Part shown: piece after piece, positions 15,040-23,420 of the stretch
Layout of the letters: each line of letters opens with the position of its first letter
Position numbering within the stretch: position 1 is the stretch's first letter
DNA from: Nitrososphaerales archaeon
GTDB taxonomy: Archaea; Thermoproteota; Nitrososphaeria; Nitrososphaerales; JACAEJ01
Reading direction: 5' to 3'
DNA: 42,297 bases
Assembly: GCA_013388925.1 (NCBI GenBank)
Contig: JACAEJ010000059.1
Location: 1-42,297, forward strand
Translations under genes and position numbers: made by a program
Notes under the pieces: generated by a model
Told to the model about the DNA's origin: nothing
The model's input: the letters and a program-made list of their open reading frames with translations, nothing else
The model's database searches: none

Positions 15040-16503
15040 TTAGATTTTAACATCCACTTTTGACGATTTCCTCAGGCGCTTCCCATACTCTACCAAACTG
15101 TAAAGGGCCCTCGCAGCTCTTTCTGGCATAGAGTATGAAGGCATGCCGCTCTTCTCGAACCTGGCCCTGAATTCCTCTGCCATCTCTGTCCCGCCCATGA
15201 CACAAACAACTACGGGCTTCTCTCTCCTTCCTGCTACATCAGAGACCTTCTCTATCACATCGTCCAAGATAGAGGGGGTCTGAGGCAGAGTTATAACAAG
15301 AACCCCATCAACATCTTTGTCATCAAGCAGTATCTCGAGAGCTTTTACATACATGTCACTCGTTGCCAGTGCTGTAAGGTCTACTGGATTTGAATTAGCC
15401 ATTATGGGAAGGAACTCTCCCTTCTTCTTCAAGGTCTCGAACTTGTTAATGGCGTCTTCTGAGAGCTTTGCAACTGAAAGGCCCGACTCCTCACACGTAT
15501 CGGTAGCCACGATGCCCGGCCCCCCACCATTGGTCAGTACGGCTACTTTGTTGCCACGAGCAGGCGGTTGTAGGCTTAAAGCTCTACCCATATCAAAGAA
15601 CTCCTCCAAATTCATCGACCTTACTATCCCACTTTGCTTGAAGACCGTGCCGTAAATCTGGTCTATGCCACTCAAGGCAGCAGTGTGAGAGGCAACGGCC
15701 CTCGCTCCAGCACCGCTCCTACCTGCTTTCAGGGCGACTATGGGCTTGAGATTTGTGACCTCTTTTGCGGCCTCGAAGAAGTCCCTCCCCTTGCCTATGC
15801 CTTCTATGTACAAAAGGATGACCCCCGTCTTCTTGTCCTCTGCAAAATATCGTAAGAGCTCGTGCTCATCTACATCGACTCTGTTACCAAGGCTTACGAA
15901 GCATCTGACCCCCATACCATGGCCAGCCATATAGTCGAGTGCTGCAGCCCCAAAGGCGCCGCTCTGGCTTATAAGCACGATAGATCCTGGAAAGGGCCTT
16001 GGTGTTGCTATGACCTCTCTCCCACTCGATAGTCTTTTGATTTCTGGTAAGAAGAGGGTGTCCATGCCCGTATATGAATCATAGATGCCTAGGCAGTTTG
16101 GACCTATTATTCTTATTCCCGACCTTAAGCCTATCTTCTTCACGTCCTCTTCAAGCTTTACATTCCCTACCTCGCTGAACCCAGAAGATATTATTATGGC
16201 CGCCTTGACACCGACATTTTCTGCCTCCTCCATAACGCCGAGGACTGCTTGGGCGGGTATAGCTATTATGATCATCTCAACCTTTTTCATTATGCTCTTT
16301 AGGGATGGATAACACCTGACACCAAGGACCCTGGAGTGCTTTGGATTGACCGGATAAATATCGCCATTGAACGCCCACCTTTCTTTATTCGCCAGAAGGT
16401 TATGAAGGACTACATAGCCCACCTTTGTTATGGTCGGAGAGGCACCTATCACAGCCACTGATGATGGTTCGAAGAAAAGTCTTATTTGCTCTGAATCTGT
16501 CAA
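15040..16503 (-). CDS. ADP-forming acetyl/acyl-CoA synthetase, alpha subunit
   Basis: This enzyme converts acyl-CoA, ADP and phosphate into the acid, CoA and ATP. The N-terminal CoA-binding Rossmann domain starts FFEPSSVAVIGASPTITKVGY; the succinyl-CoA-ligase-like domain carries the phosphorylated histidine in AVASHTAALSG; a third flavodoxin-like domain ends the protein. At 487 residues it has no ATP-grasp domain, so it needs a separate beta subunit, which is not adjacent. With pyruvate:ferredoxin oxidoreductase in the same window it could make ATP from acetyl-CoA. Substrate preference cannot be read from sequence. Confidence 0.92.
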   Translation of the reverse strand: MTDSEQIRLFFEPSSVAVIGASPTITKVGYVVLHNLLANKERWAFNGDIYPVNPKHSRVLGVRCYPSLKSIMKKVEMIIIAIPAQAVLGVMEEAENVGVKAAIIISSGFSEVGNVKLEEDVKKIGLRSGIRIIGPNCLGIYDSYTGMDTLFLPEIKRLSSGREVIATPRPFPGSIVLISQSGAFGAAALDYMAGHGMGVRCFVSLGNRVDVDEHELLRYFAEDKKTGVILLYIEGIGKGRDFFEAAKEVTNLKPIVALKAGRSGAGARAVASHTAALSGIDQIYGTVFKQSGIVRSMNLEEFFDMGRALSLQPPARGNKVAVLTNGGGPGIVATDTCEESGLSVAKLSEDAINKFETLKKKGEFLPIMANSNPVDLTALATSDMYVKALEILLDDKDVDGVLVITLPQTPSILDDVIEKVSDVAGRREKPVVVCVMGGTEMAEEFRARFEKSGMPSYSMPERAARALYSLVEYGKRLRKSSKVDVKI

Positions 16504-16612
16504 ATCGATCTACTCCTGAAGGTCTAAGGGGCGTCACCTTATAAAGTTGAATTATCCTTCCATAGAATCCTTTACAAAATTTGGCGCATAGTTTTTATAT
16601 CTTTTCAGGAAT

Positions 16613-16624
16613 ACTCAATTGAGT
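16613..16624 (+). promoter_or_regulatory. Perfect 12-bp palindrome at the Lon-like protease start site
   Basis: ACTCAATTGAGT lies about 17-28 bases after a TATA-like GTTTTTATATC (about 16591-16601) and 6 bases before the ATG at 16631, spanning the predicted transcript start. A repressor bound here would block initiation. Confidence 0.45.
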
Positions 16625-16630
16625 GTTTGA

Positions 16631-19036
16631 ATGCCAAGTGAGCTATCTTTTGAAAGGTTAAGGTTGGAATGCGACCCTGCTTCGGTTCGCTGTGAAACCA
16701 CAGAAGATATGACCCCGCTTACAGGGATTGTTGGCCAAAAGAGAGCTGTAAGGGCCCTAAAGTTTGGCTTGGAAATCAAAGATCGTGGTTTCAACATATA
16801 CGTCTCTGGTTTCCCGGGTACCGGCAGGACTACAGTAGTTAAAGACTTTCTAGAAGAAAAGGCGAAGGGCGAGCCTATCCCCCACGACTGGTGTTACGTA
16901 AACAACTTCCACGATCCATACCAACCGAAGGGTCTGAAGCTTCCTTCAGGAAAGGGGAAGGAGTTCAGGGAGGACATGAAGAACTTTGTAGAGAACGCCA
17001 GAAGAGCAACTCTCAGGGCCTTTGAGAGCGAAGACTATGCCAAGAAGAGAGAGGAGACTATAAAGAGTATCAAAGAGGAGGGGAGCAGGCTTATGATCGA
17101 GCTGAACGTGAAGGCCCAACGAGAAGGATTTTTCCTCCAGAGCACTCCTATGGGCCTTTTTGTCATCCCCATAATAAAGGACAAACCATTGAGCGAACAG
17201 GAGTTCATGGCTCTGAGCCCTCAGTTGAGGGAGGAGATTCAGAAGAGGAGGGAGGGGCTAGACGCAGAACTAAGGAACGCTATGAGGCAACACAGGGAGA
17301 TAGACAAAAAGCTCAATGAGGAGATTCAGAAACTGGACAGAGAGGTTATTTTGTACGCTATAGGCCAATTAGTTGCCGATCTAAAGACCAAGTATAAGGG
17401 CTTCTTGGAGATCGCAACCTACTTGGAAGATATTCAGGATGACATCTTAAAGAACATAGCCCTCTTCAGAGGTGAACAAGAGGCCAGGCCTAGTGCTCCT
17501 TTCCCCCTACAATGGGCGGAGGAACCCTCCTTCAGGAAGTATGAGGTGAACCTAATAGTGGATAACTCCAGCCTCAATGGAGCGCCTGTAATTATCGAAC
17601 TGAACCCGACCCATCAGAACCTCTTCGGCAGAATAGAGAAAGAGGCTCGGTTCGGCGCCTTGACTACGGACTTCACTATGATAAAGAGCGGCTCTCTACA
17701 CAAGGCCAACGGTGGCTATCTCGTGATTCCCATTGAGGACTTACTTCAGAACCCCTTCTCTTATGACAGTCTGAAGAGGTCAATCAAGAACGAGCAGATA
17801 GCAATAGAAGAAATAGGAGAAAGAATGGGCTTCGTTGCGGTCAAGAGTCTGAAGCCCGAACCCATTCCTTTGAAGGTTAAGATTGTCCTTATAGGATCTC
17901 CTATACTCTATCAATACCTTTATTCCCTTGATATGGAGTTCAACGAACTTTTCAAAGTAAAGGCTGATTTTGATACAACTATGGATAGAACAGAAGAGAA
18001 CATGCAGTCCTACGCCTCCTTTATATGCACTCTCTGCCAAAAAGAGGGTCTGAAACATCTCGAATCCTCGGCCGTAGCCAAGATAGTAGAGCATGGATCA
18101 AGGCTTGCAGAAGACCAAAAGAAGTTGTCAACAAGATTCGCCGAGATAGCCAACATAATTCGAGAGGCCAGCTTCTATGCCTCCCAAGAAGGAAGTAGAT
18201 ATGTGACCGCTAATCATGTCAAAAAAACTATCGAAGAAAAAATCTACCGCTCAAACCTTATTCAAGAAAAGATTCGAGATATGATCGAGAGAAACATCCT
18301 ACTTATAAGCACCACCGGAGAGGCCGTAGGACAGGTGAACAGTCTTTCGGTCATAAGCTTGGGAGACCTCACTTTTGGAGTCCCTTCTCGTGTTACAGTG
18401 AGCATAGGCTTAGGCAGGGAGGGAATCGTCGACATTCAGCGTGAAGCCCAACTGGGAGGGCGGATCCACACCAAAGGAGTTATGATCCTTGGCGGTTACT
18501 TGGCAGAAAAGTACGCACACGACAAGCCCCTCACTCTTTCGGCCCGCCTCGTCTTCGAACAGAGCTACGACATAGTAGAGGGAGACAGTGCCTCTAGCAC
18601 AGAGCTTTACGCCATCCTCTCTAGCCTCTCAGGCTTTCCAATAAAGCAGAGCATAGCCGTAACGGGCTCAGTAAATCAGAAGGGCGAGGTTCAGGCCATA
18701 GGTGGTGTGAACGAGAAGATAGAGGGTTTCTTTGAGGTCTGCAAAGCCAAAGTTTTCACCGGGCAACAGGGTGTCATCATACCCGAGAGCAACGTGCAAA
18801 ACCTGATGCTGAAGGAAGAGATCATAGAAGCAGTCAAGGGTGGGAGTTTTCATATATATCCTGTAAGGACCATAGACCAAGGGATTGAAATCCTGACAGG
18901 AGCCAAAGCTGGTTCGAGACGGATGGACGGGACCTTTGAGAAGGGTAGCATAAACGATAGGGTTGATATGAGCCTGAAGAATATGGTGGATAGGTTAAAG
19001 GAGTTCCCAGAGTTCCTCGTAGGGAAGGGCAAATAG
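16631..19036 (+). CDS. Lon-like ATP-dependent protease (AAA_32 / S16 type)
   Basis: A soluble Lon-related protease of 801 residues, different from the membrane LonB usual in archaea. The AAA module has a P-loop GFPGTGRTT at 60-68 in which Arg66 replaces the usual Lys, a substitution I recall as common in this subfamily. A long helical insert (about 100-260) follows. The C-terminal S16 domain has catalytic Ser653 in EGDSASS and Lys696 in GGVNEKIEGFF. No membrane helices are seen. It degrades unfolded or regulatory proteins, substrates unknown. It has its own promoter with a palindrome over the start site, so regulation, perhaps by stress, is likely. Confidence 0.93.
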   Translation: MPSELSFERLRLECDPASVRCETTEDMTPLTGIVGQKRAVRALKFGLEIKDRGFNIYVSGFPGTGRTTVVKDFLEEKAKGEPIPHDWCYVNNFHDPYQPKGLKLPSGKGKEFREDMKNFVENARRATLRAFESEDYAKKREETIKSIKEEGSRLMIELNVKAQREGFFLQSTPMGLFVIPIIKDKPLSEQEFMALSPQLREEIQKRREGLDAELRNAMRQHREIDKKLNEEIQKLDREVILYAIGQLVADLKTKYKGFLEIATYLEDIQDDILKNIALFRGEQEARPSAPFPLQWAEEPSFRKYEVNLIVDNSSLNGAPVIIELNPTHQNLFGRIEKEARFGALTTDFTMIKSGSLHKANGGYLVIPIEDLLQNPFSYDSLKRSIKNEQIAIEEIGERMGFVAVKSLKPEPIPLKVKIVLIGSPILYQYLYSLDMEFNELFKVKADFDTTMDRTEENMQSYASFICTLCQKEGLKHLESSAVAKIVEHGSRLAEDQKKLSTRFAEIANIIREASFYASQEGSRYVTANHVKKTIEEKIYRSNLIQEKIRDMIERNILLISTTGEAVGQVNSLSVISLGDLTFGVPSRVTVSIGLGREGIVDIQREAQLGGRIHTKGVMILGGYLAEKYAHDKPLTLSARLVFEQSYDIVEGDSASSTELYAILSSLSGFPIKQSIAVTGSVNQKGEVQAIGGVNEKIEGFFEVCKAKVFTGQQGVIIPESNVQNLMLKEEIIEAVKGGSFHIYPVRTIDQGIEILTGAKAGSRRMDGTFEKGSINDRVDMSLKNMVDRLKEFPEFLVGKGK

Positions 19037-19085
19037 AAGTATCGATCAATAATGTGCCAAAAAGCTACTGAGGGGATCTCTTCAC

Positions 19086-19349
19086 TTAAGGTGTAGAAAA
19101 TCTACTTGGTCCTTTTAGTCCGGCGCAGTGCACCTCTCCCTTGACCCTCCCCATAAAGGATTCACAGGCAAAGCACTCTAGGAAGGGTACCTCACTCTCC
19201 ACTACGGGGCACTGCACAGATTCGTGCTTCATTCTACTCACCATCTTGCCGCTCACCACACCCTTCAGACTTGCCGTAACCTCCTTCGGTATACTGAAAG
19301 CCTTCTCCCTCCCTATAATCTTCACAAAATACTTTGTCTGGTTAGTCAT
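19086..19349 (-). CDS. Small cysteine-rich protein, probable zinc binding
   Basis: An 87-residue product with an N-terminal beta-rich half (KYFVKIIGREKAFSIPKEVTASLKG) and a cysteine-bearing second half: VQCPVV, then LECFACESF, then VHCAGLKG. Four cysteines in a C-x12-CxxC-x11-C pattern suggest one zinc site. I believe similar short proteins occur in TACK archaea, but I know no function. It converges on the Lon-like protease. Length under 100 residues and clear motif spacing support a real gene. Confidence 0.75.
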   Translation of the reverse strand: MTNQTKYFVKIIGREKAFSIPKEVTASLKGVVSGKMVSRMKHESVQCPVVESEVPFLECFACESFMGRVKGEVHCAGLKGPSRFSTP

Positions 19350-19356
19350 TGTGTAA

Positions 19357-19733
19357 TCTTTATGTAAGGTGCTATATTTGAATATAAACCAAATGGTTAA
19401 CTTAATCTGGACTTGAACTTATACCATTTTGATCTTTTGCACCTTATGAATATCCTTACGGGAATTTCTGTATATTCATTCTTGGAGTATTTTTCCTTGG
19501 CTTTTTCGAAGGCGAATTTTTACTCACTCACCATACGCATAATCATGAACACTTTTTTTAAGATACTATTTTTATGTCGTCTACATTTTTTACGTCCAAG
19601 CTGGTGAGTCCTCTATAAGTTATAATACCACACCTTTCCTTGAAGGCTTGAATGAATTTGTCTAGACTTGGGATCATCCAAATTTTCACCACCTAGCATA
19701 GTATAACTTTTATACATTCTTGGTTTACAAATA
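19357..19733. other. Gene-free stretch of about 377 bases
   Basis: The ORF of 64 codons at 19413-19607 is rich in F, L and S and looks like A/T-rich background. The stretch holds the upstream region of the small zinc protein at its left end and, at its right, a TATA-like ACTTTTATAC (about 19706-19715) that serves the next gene. I see no RNA gene or repeat here. Confidence 0.5.
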
Positions 19734-21005
19734 ATGAAGATCATGAGCTCTTCTGTCGAAAACTTGAAGGTGATAATCCCCGTTGGAGGTGAGGCTAAGA
19801 GATTGAAACCTCTGACTGCTGAGGTATCAAAGGCCGTTGTGAGACTTTGCTTAAGGCCGATAGTCGAGATCGCCATGGCTACGCTGGCAAAGCAAGGAGT
19901 CAGAACTTTCATCTTCGGTGTCAAGGGGTATGTGAATTATAAGAGCCTTCATGACTACTTCAAGGAGGGAGTAGGCATTTCAGCCAGGTATGGAATAAGC
20001 CCTCGGATACACATAAAATACATGCCCAGAATAGAAGATGTTGGAAATGCTGACTCGGTAAGAATCATGATGAATTACTACGATATTGAAGACAATATCG
20101 TTGGCGTTCAGGGCGACAATATCTTTGATATAGACCTTGCAGATTTTGTCAGGTTCCACGAAAAGAAGGAGGCGTTGATGACGATAGGTCTGACTTCTGT
20201 CGAAAATGTCGAGGATTATGGCATTGCAGCCCTCGATAGGGACTTCAGGATAAATCGCTTTGTTGAGAAGCCCAAGAGAGAGTATGCCCCTTCTAACCTC
20301 GCAAACTCTGGAATATACATGATGAGTCCAAAGATCAGAGAAGTCTTCAAACTGGATGAAGTGAGGAGGATGGTGGAAGAAAAGAAGAGGCTCGACTTTG
20401 GGATGGACTTGATACCCTTTCTGATAGACTCTGGATACCTTGTCTATGGTTACGTCCTTAAAGGCGAATGGTACGATGTTGGAACTCCGAAGAGGTACTT
20501 GGATGCCATGATACAGATACTCAGAACAGGGGGTAGGGGGCTGAACTTCCAGGGCAGGCTATCCATAGATGGGCAGGTCTGGATTCAAGGTGAGAGCCCT
20601 GAGTCTGTCTTAAGGAGAACTGGAATCATAAAGAAGATGAAGGAGGGTAAGATCACTTTCGAGGGTACCGTACTCATAGGCAGGCATTGCTCCATAGGGG
20701 ATGGTGTCAGGATAAAGGACTCCTGCATAGACAACTTTGCAATAGTCGAGGAAGGGGCGGTTATAGAGAAGTCCGCAGTGATGGATAGATCGATTGTAGG
20801 CAGAAACGCCGAGATCAGGGACAGCATAGTTGGAAGGCATGTGATGATAAGCTCATCGCTAGAGCATCCTACCTTAGTAAGTGGGGTCAGCGTAATCGGT
20901 GACGATGTATCCATAGGTGAAGGGTGTGAGATAATAGCCACAAAGGTATACCCCCACAAGACCATACCCGCCATGAGGAGGATGGTTAACGAGGTTCTAG
21001 AGTAG
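19734..21005 (+). CDS. Sugar-phosphate nucleotidyltransferase with C-terminal beta-helix
   Basis: Makes a nucleotide-activated sugar from NTP and sugar-1-phosphate. The nucleotide-binding signature IPVGGEAKRLKPLTAEVSK is near residues 15-33, the metal-binding GDNIFDID motif near 125, and the product-binding GIAALDRDFRINRFVEKP region follows. From about residue 300 hexapeptide repeats (VLIGRHCSIGDGVRIKDSCIDNFAIVEEGAVI) form a left-handed beta-helix. This resembles mannose-1-phosphate guanylyltransferase or glucose-1-phosphate thymidylyltransferase; I cannot decide the sugar. The TATA spacing fits a leaderless ATG at 19734; 19746 is an alternative. Confidence 0.92.
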   Translation: MKIMSSSVENLKVIIPVGGEAKRLKPLTAEVSKAVVRLCLRPIVEIAMATLAKQGVRTFIFGVKGYVNYKSLHDYFKEGVGISARYGISPRIHIKYMPRIEDVGNADSVRIMMNYYDIEDNIVGVQGDNIFDIDLADFVRFHEKKEALMTIGLTSVENVEDYGIAALDRDFRINRFVEKPKREYAPSNLANSGIYMMSPKIREVFKLDEVRRMVEEKKRLDFGMDLIPFLIDSGYLVYGYVLKGEWYDVGTPKRYLDAMIQILRTGGRGLNFQGRLSIDGQVWIQGESPESVLRRTGIIKKMKEGKITFEGTVLIGRHCSIGDGVRIKDSCIDNFAIVEEGAVIEKSAVMDRSIVGRNAEIRDSIVGRHVMISSSLEHPTLVSGVSVIGDDVSIGEGCEIIATKVYPHKTIPAMRRMVNEVLE

Positions 21006-21051
21006 TCTGACTTCGCCAAAACAGCACTGAGGTTTGCGAAAAGTGAAGACT

Positions 21052-21513
21052 ATGATTAGAAGGGGCATCAGGTTAAAGCCCATAGGCTACGTAAAGACGG
21101 ACGCAGATGAAGACAGGATAAGAGAGGACAGGAAGGGTGTGGTATCAGAGATCGTCTTGTCAGAGGGATTGTCCGAGGCATTAGATGACATAGAGGAGTT
21201 CTCACATTTATTCATCTTGTTTTATATGCACAAGGCTGTTTCTAAGTTATTGAGCCTAAAAGTCCATCCGAGGGGTAGACAAGATCTGCCTTTGGTGGGC
21301 TTGTTCGCAACAAGGTCTCCCTACAGACCAAATCCTATCGGCCTAACTCTGGTCGAATTGATGGAAAGGAAGGGGAACGTGATAAGGGTAAGAGGCCTTG
21401 ATGCAATAGACGGAACCCCCATCATGGATATAAAGCCTTACGACCCCCTTGACATGGCGTTAGAAGCTAAAACACCAGGATGGTGGAAAAGGCTCCACCA
21501 AAGTTTTCCTTAG
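21052..21513 (+). CDS. trmO: tRNA (t6A37) N6-methyltransferase TrmO
   Basis: Belongs to the TrmO/UPF0066 family, which methylates N6-threonylcarbamoyladenosine at position 37 of some tRNAs. The family pattern is complete: KPIGYVKT near the start, VSEIVLSEGLSEALDDIEEFSHLFILFYMH, HPRGRQDLPLVGLFATRSPYRPNPIGLT, and LDAIDGTPIMDIKPYDP. The track begins at a TTG (21034); ATG 21052 precedes the conserved KPIGYVKT by about ten residues and is preferred. It lies 46 bases after the nucleotidyltransferase on the same strand and could be co-transcribed. The t6A37-bearing tRNA-Thr and tRNA-Lys found here are conceivable targets. Confidence 0.92.
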   Translation: MIRRGIRLKPIGYVKTDADEDRIREDRKGVVSEIVLSEGLSEALDDIEEFSHLFILFYMHKAVSKLLSLKVHPRGRQDLPLVGLFATRSPYRPNPIGLTLVELMERKGNVIRVRGLDAIDGTPIMDIKPYDPLDMALEAKTPGWWKRLHQSFP

Positions 21514-21517
21514 CGAA

Positions 21518-21961
21518 TTAGATGAGCTTGAAGTCCTCCTTGACGGTGGTCAAGACCATATGGGTATTAGTCCTTTCTACAAAGGCTATCCCTAAAAGTG
21601 ACTTGGTGAATCCGCTCAGCTCCTCCCTACTGCGAAACTTTCCTATAACTATGGCGTCTGTCAGGCCAGTCACATCATATACGGCACACACGTTTGGCAA
21701 CTTTGCCACTTCTTTCTCCATCTCAAGGAGCTTGCCCTTAGATACAGTTATCTCTGTGATGGCCGTAAGCTCGTAGCCAAGCTTTTCATGGTCCAATACG
21801 ACCGAGTACCCCTTTATTAGACCATCCCTTTCCATCTTCTTGGTTCTGGAGAGCACAGTTCCTACGGCTACTCCTACCTTCCTAGCCACCTCTCTAAAGG
21901 ATTGCCTTGCGTCTTTCAGATATTCGAATAGGATCTTCTTGTCAATTTTATCTATGGTCAA
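21518..21961 (-). CDS. Lrp/AsnC-family transcriptional regulator
   Basis: Feast/famine regulator: N-terminal HTH (IDKIDKKILFEYLKDARQSFREVARKVGVAVGTVLSRTKKMERDGLIKGY) and C-terminal RAM ligand-binding domain (ELTAITEITVSKGKLLEMEKEVAKLPNVCAVYDVTG...). The track starts at 21991, but a TATA-like AATTTATATAC centred near 22002 predicts transcription from about 21976, downstream of that codon. TTG 21961 begins MTIDKIDKK, the usual Lrp start. An inverted repeat lies on the predicted start site, consistent with autoregulation. Effector probably an amino acid; unknown. The window also holds aspartate kinase and homoserine dehydrogenase as conceivable targets. Confidence 0.9.
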   Translation of the reverse strand: MTIDKIDKKILFEYLKDARQSFREVARKVGVAVGTVLSRTKKMERDGLIKGYSVVLDHEKLGYELTAITEITVSKGKLLEMEKEVAKLPNVCAVYDVTGLTDAIVIGKFRSREELSGFTKSLLGIAFVERTNTHMVLTTVKEDFKLI

Positions 21962-21964
21962 AAG

Positions 21965-21979
21965 AGACCAGCCTCTGGT
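21965..21979 (-). promoter_or_regulatory. Inverted repeat GACCAG-N3-CTGGTC at the lrp-like gene start
   Basis: A perfect 6-bp inverted repeat with a 3-base spacer spans the predicted transcript start of the Lrp-family gene and ends just before the preferred TTG start. Lrp proteins often bind 13-15 bp palindromes of this layout in their own promoters. Confidence 0.5.
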
Positions 21980-22067
21980 CACTTGATTCAACTGGGTGTA
22001 TATAAATTACACAAATTCGCAATAGACTGGAAAGGGATTATAAGGATCTAAGAGGTCTTTTTCTCTT

Positions 22068-22973
22068 ATGAGCGCTGCGCATACCGCCGAACACGTATTC
22101 ATAGGAAGTTTGAAGAAGTTAATACCAGACATAGAGGTAAGGAAGGTGGAGACTATGGGAGAAGAGGGTAGCACATTTGTAATATGCAAGTATCTGGACT
22201 GGCAGACCATACTTGAAGCTGAGAAGATGACCAATAGGGTAATAGATAATGCCCTGGCGATAAGGGAACACTTCTTCGATTCCTTAGAAGGTGCTAGGAG
22301 AGCCTTCCCAACTCTAAGGGCCTACGATGAGAGAATCTCTGGAAGGATAAGAGTCATAGAGATAGATGGCTACGACTATACGGCTTGTAGCGCAGAGCAC
22401 GTTGACAACACAATGAACTGCTCCTTCTTCATGGTTACAAGGATCGCAAAGGCTGGAAAGAATCTTTTCGAAATAGGATTCTGTGTAGGAGAGAAGGCAA
22501 AGATCAGGGCTCTTGAGATTGCAAAGATATGCATGGAAGTCAGCGATATAGTAGGAGCGACGCTAGGTACTCTCAAGAGCACGGTCCAGAATATCCGGGA
22601 CGATTATCTCAATTTGAGAAGGAAGCTCGCTTTCTTGAGCGAAAGGGAGGCGGAAGGTGTGCCATTCAAAGAGAAGTATGGCATCAAAGTCTACTCTAAG
22701 GTCTTCGAAGGGCTAGACAACAAGAAGTTGATGGAGAGGGCTGGGGAGCTGACAAGGAACAAGAAGAGCGTCGCCATCCTCGCCAACAAGGAGGGGAAGG
22801 CTTTCTTGATACTGTGCAGAAGCTCAGATTTGAGCTTAGATTGCAACTCTCTTCTTAAAGAGGCTTTTGTGAAATTCGATGGCAAAGGGGGAGGCAAGCC
22901 GGAGTTTGCATCTGGTGTAATAGACCTGAATAGGGTTGAAGACGCCTTGGATTTTATCGAAGGTAAGATATAA
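22068..22973 (+). CDS. AlaX-like tRNA editing protein with DHHA1 domain
   Basis: Resembles the editing half of alanyl-tRNA synthetase as a separate protein, which hydrolyses mischarged tRNA-Ala (Ser or Gly). The zinc-binding residues of the editing site are HTAEH at residues 5-9 and CSAEH at 107-111. A coiled segment follows (about 180-200), then a DHHA1-type C-terminal domain ending in GKGGGKPEFASG. The very short N-terminus before HTAEH is notable: the barrel domain before the editing core is absent. No alanyl-tRNA synthetase gene is in the window. Substrate is inferred from family. Confidence 0.88.
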   Translation: MSAAHTAEHVFIGSLKKLIPDIEVRKVETMGEEGSTFVICKYLDWQTILEAEKMTNRVIDNALAIREHFFDSLEGARRAFPTLRAYDERISGRIRVIEIDGYDYTACSAEHVDNTMNCSFFMVTRIAKAGKNLFEIGFCVGEKAKIRALEIAKICMEVSDIVGATLGTLKSTVQNIRDDYLNLRRKLAFLSEREAEGVPFKEKYGIKVYSKVFEGLDNKKLMERAGELTRNKKSVAILANKEGKAFLILCRSSDLSLDCNSLLKEAFVKFDGKGGGKPEFASGVIDLNRVEDALDFIEGKI

Positions 22974-22979
22974 GTTGGT

Positions 22980-23402
22980 TCAAGGTTTGAATTCATCGTT
23001 CCACTTTTTGCAGATGTAGTAACTTATCCTCCAAAAGCCTACGGAAGGGGGCTTCTGGGGTATGTCGAAGATATTCCTCATGTATACGTAGAGGGTTCTC
23101 TTGCTCCTGTCATCCCATACAGGGGCGTTCCTCTGGAGGAAACCAAGGTCTAACAAATTTCTGAGAACCGTCAGATAAAAATTCCTTCTGCTGTACTTAA
23201 ATGGGACACCTTTGTTAGATAATCTTCCACCTTCAAGATCATCCGCAAATTCGCTTACGGCATTCTTTGTTGCTTGCCCCCCCCTCTCCTTAAGCCAATC
23301 TATGAACAATCTCGCAGCTATCTTGGTCTTCTTGTTTGGGAAGATAATCTCCAATACATCCTTTGTTGACAGAGCCTTCTCTTCGGAAAGATCCAGCCTC
23401 AT
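22980..23402 (-). CDS. Unknown protein, probable winged helix, downstream of aspartate kinase
   Basis: No named family recognised. The 140-residue product is basic and helical, with a pattern compatible with a winged helix: RLFIDWLKERGGQATKNAVSEFADDL, then FKYSRRNFYLTVLRNLLDLGFLQRN, then a beta hairpin SKRTLYVYMRNIFD. The track starts with a GTG; ATG 23402 gives MRLDLSEEKAL and is preferred. It follows lysC on the same strand with a gap of 18 bases, so it is probably co-transcribed. It might regulate or be unrelated to amino-acid synthesis. Confidence 0.75.
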   Translation of the reverse strand: MRLDLSEEKALSTKDVLEIIFPNKKTKIAARLFIDWLKERGGQATKNAVSEFADDLEGGRLSNKGVPFKYSRRNFYLTVLRNLLDLGFLQRNAPVWDDRSKRTLYVYMRNIFDIPQKPPSVGFWRISYYICKKWNDEFKP

Positions 23403-23420
23403 AGTCACTACTCACAAAGT

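Noticed and set aside
19413-19607. 64-codon plus ORF in the spacer before the nucleotidyltransferase
   Set aside because: Composition dominated by F, L, S and I from A/T-rich DNA, with no promoter or ribosome site and no known similarity.
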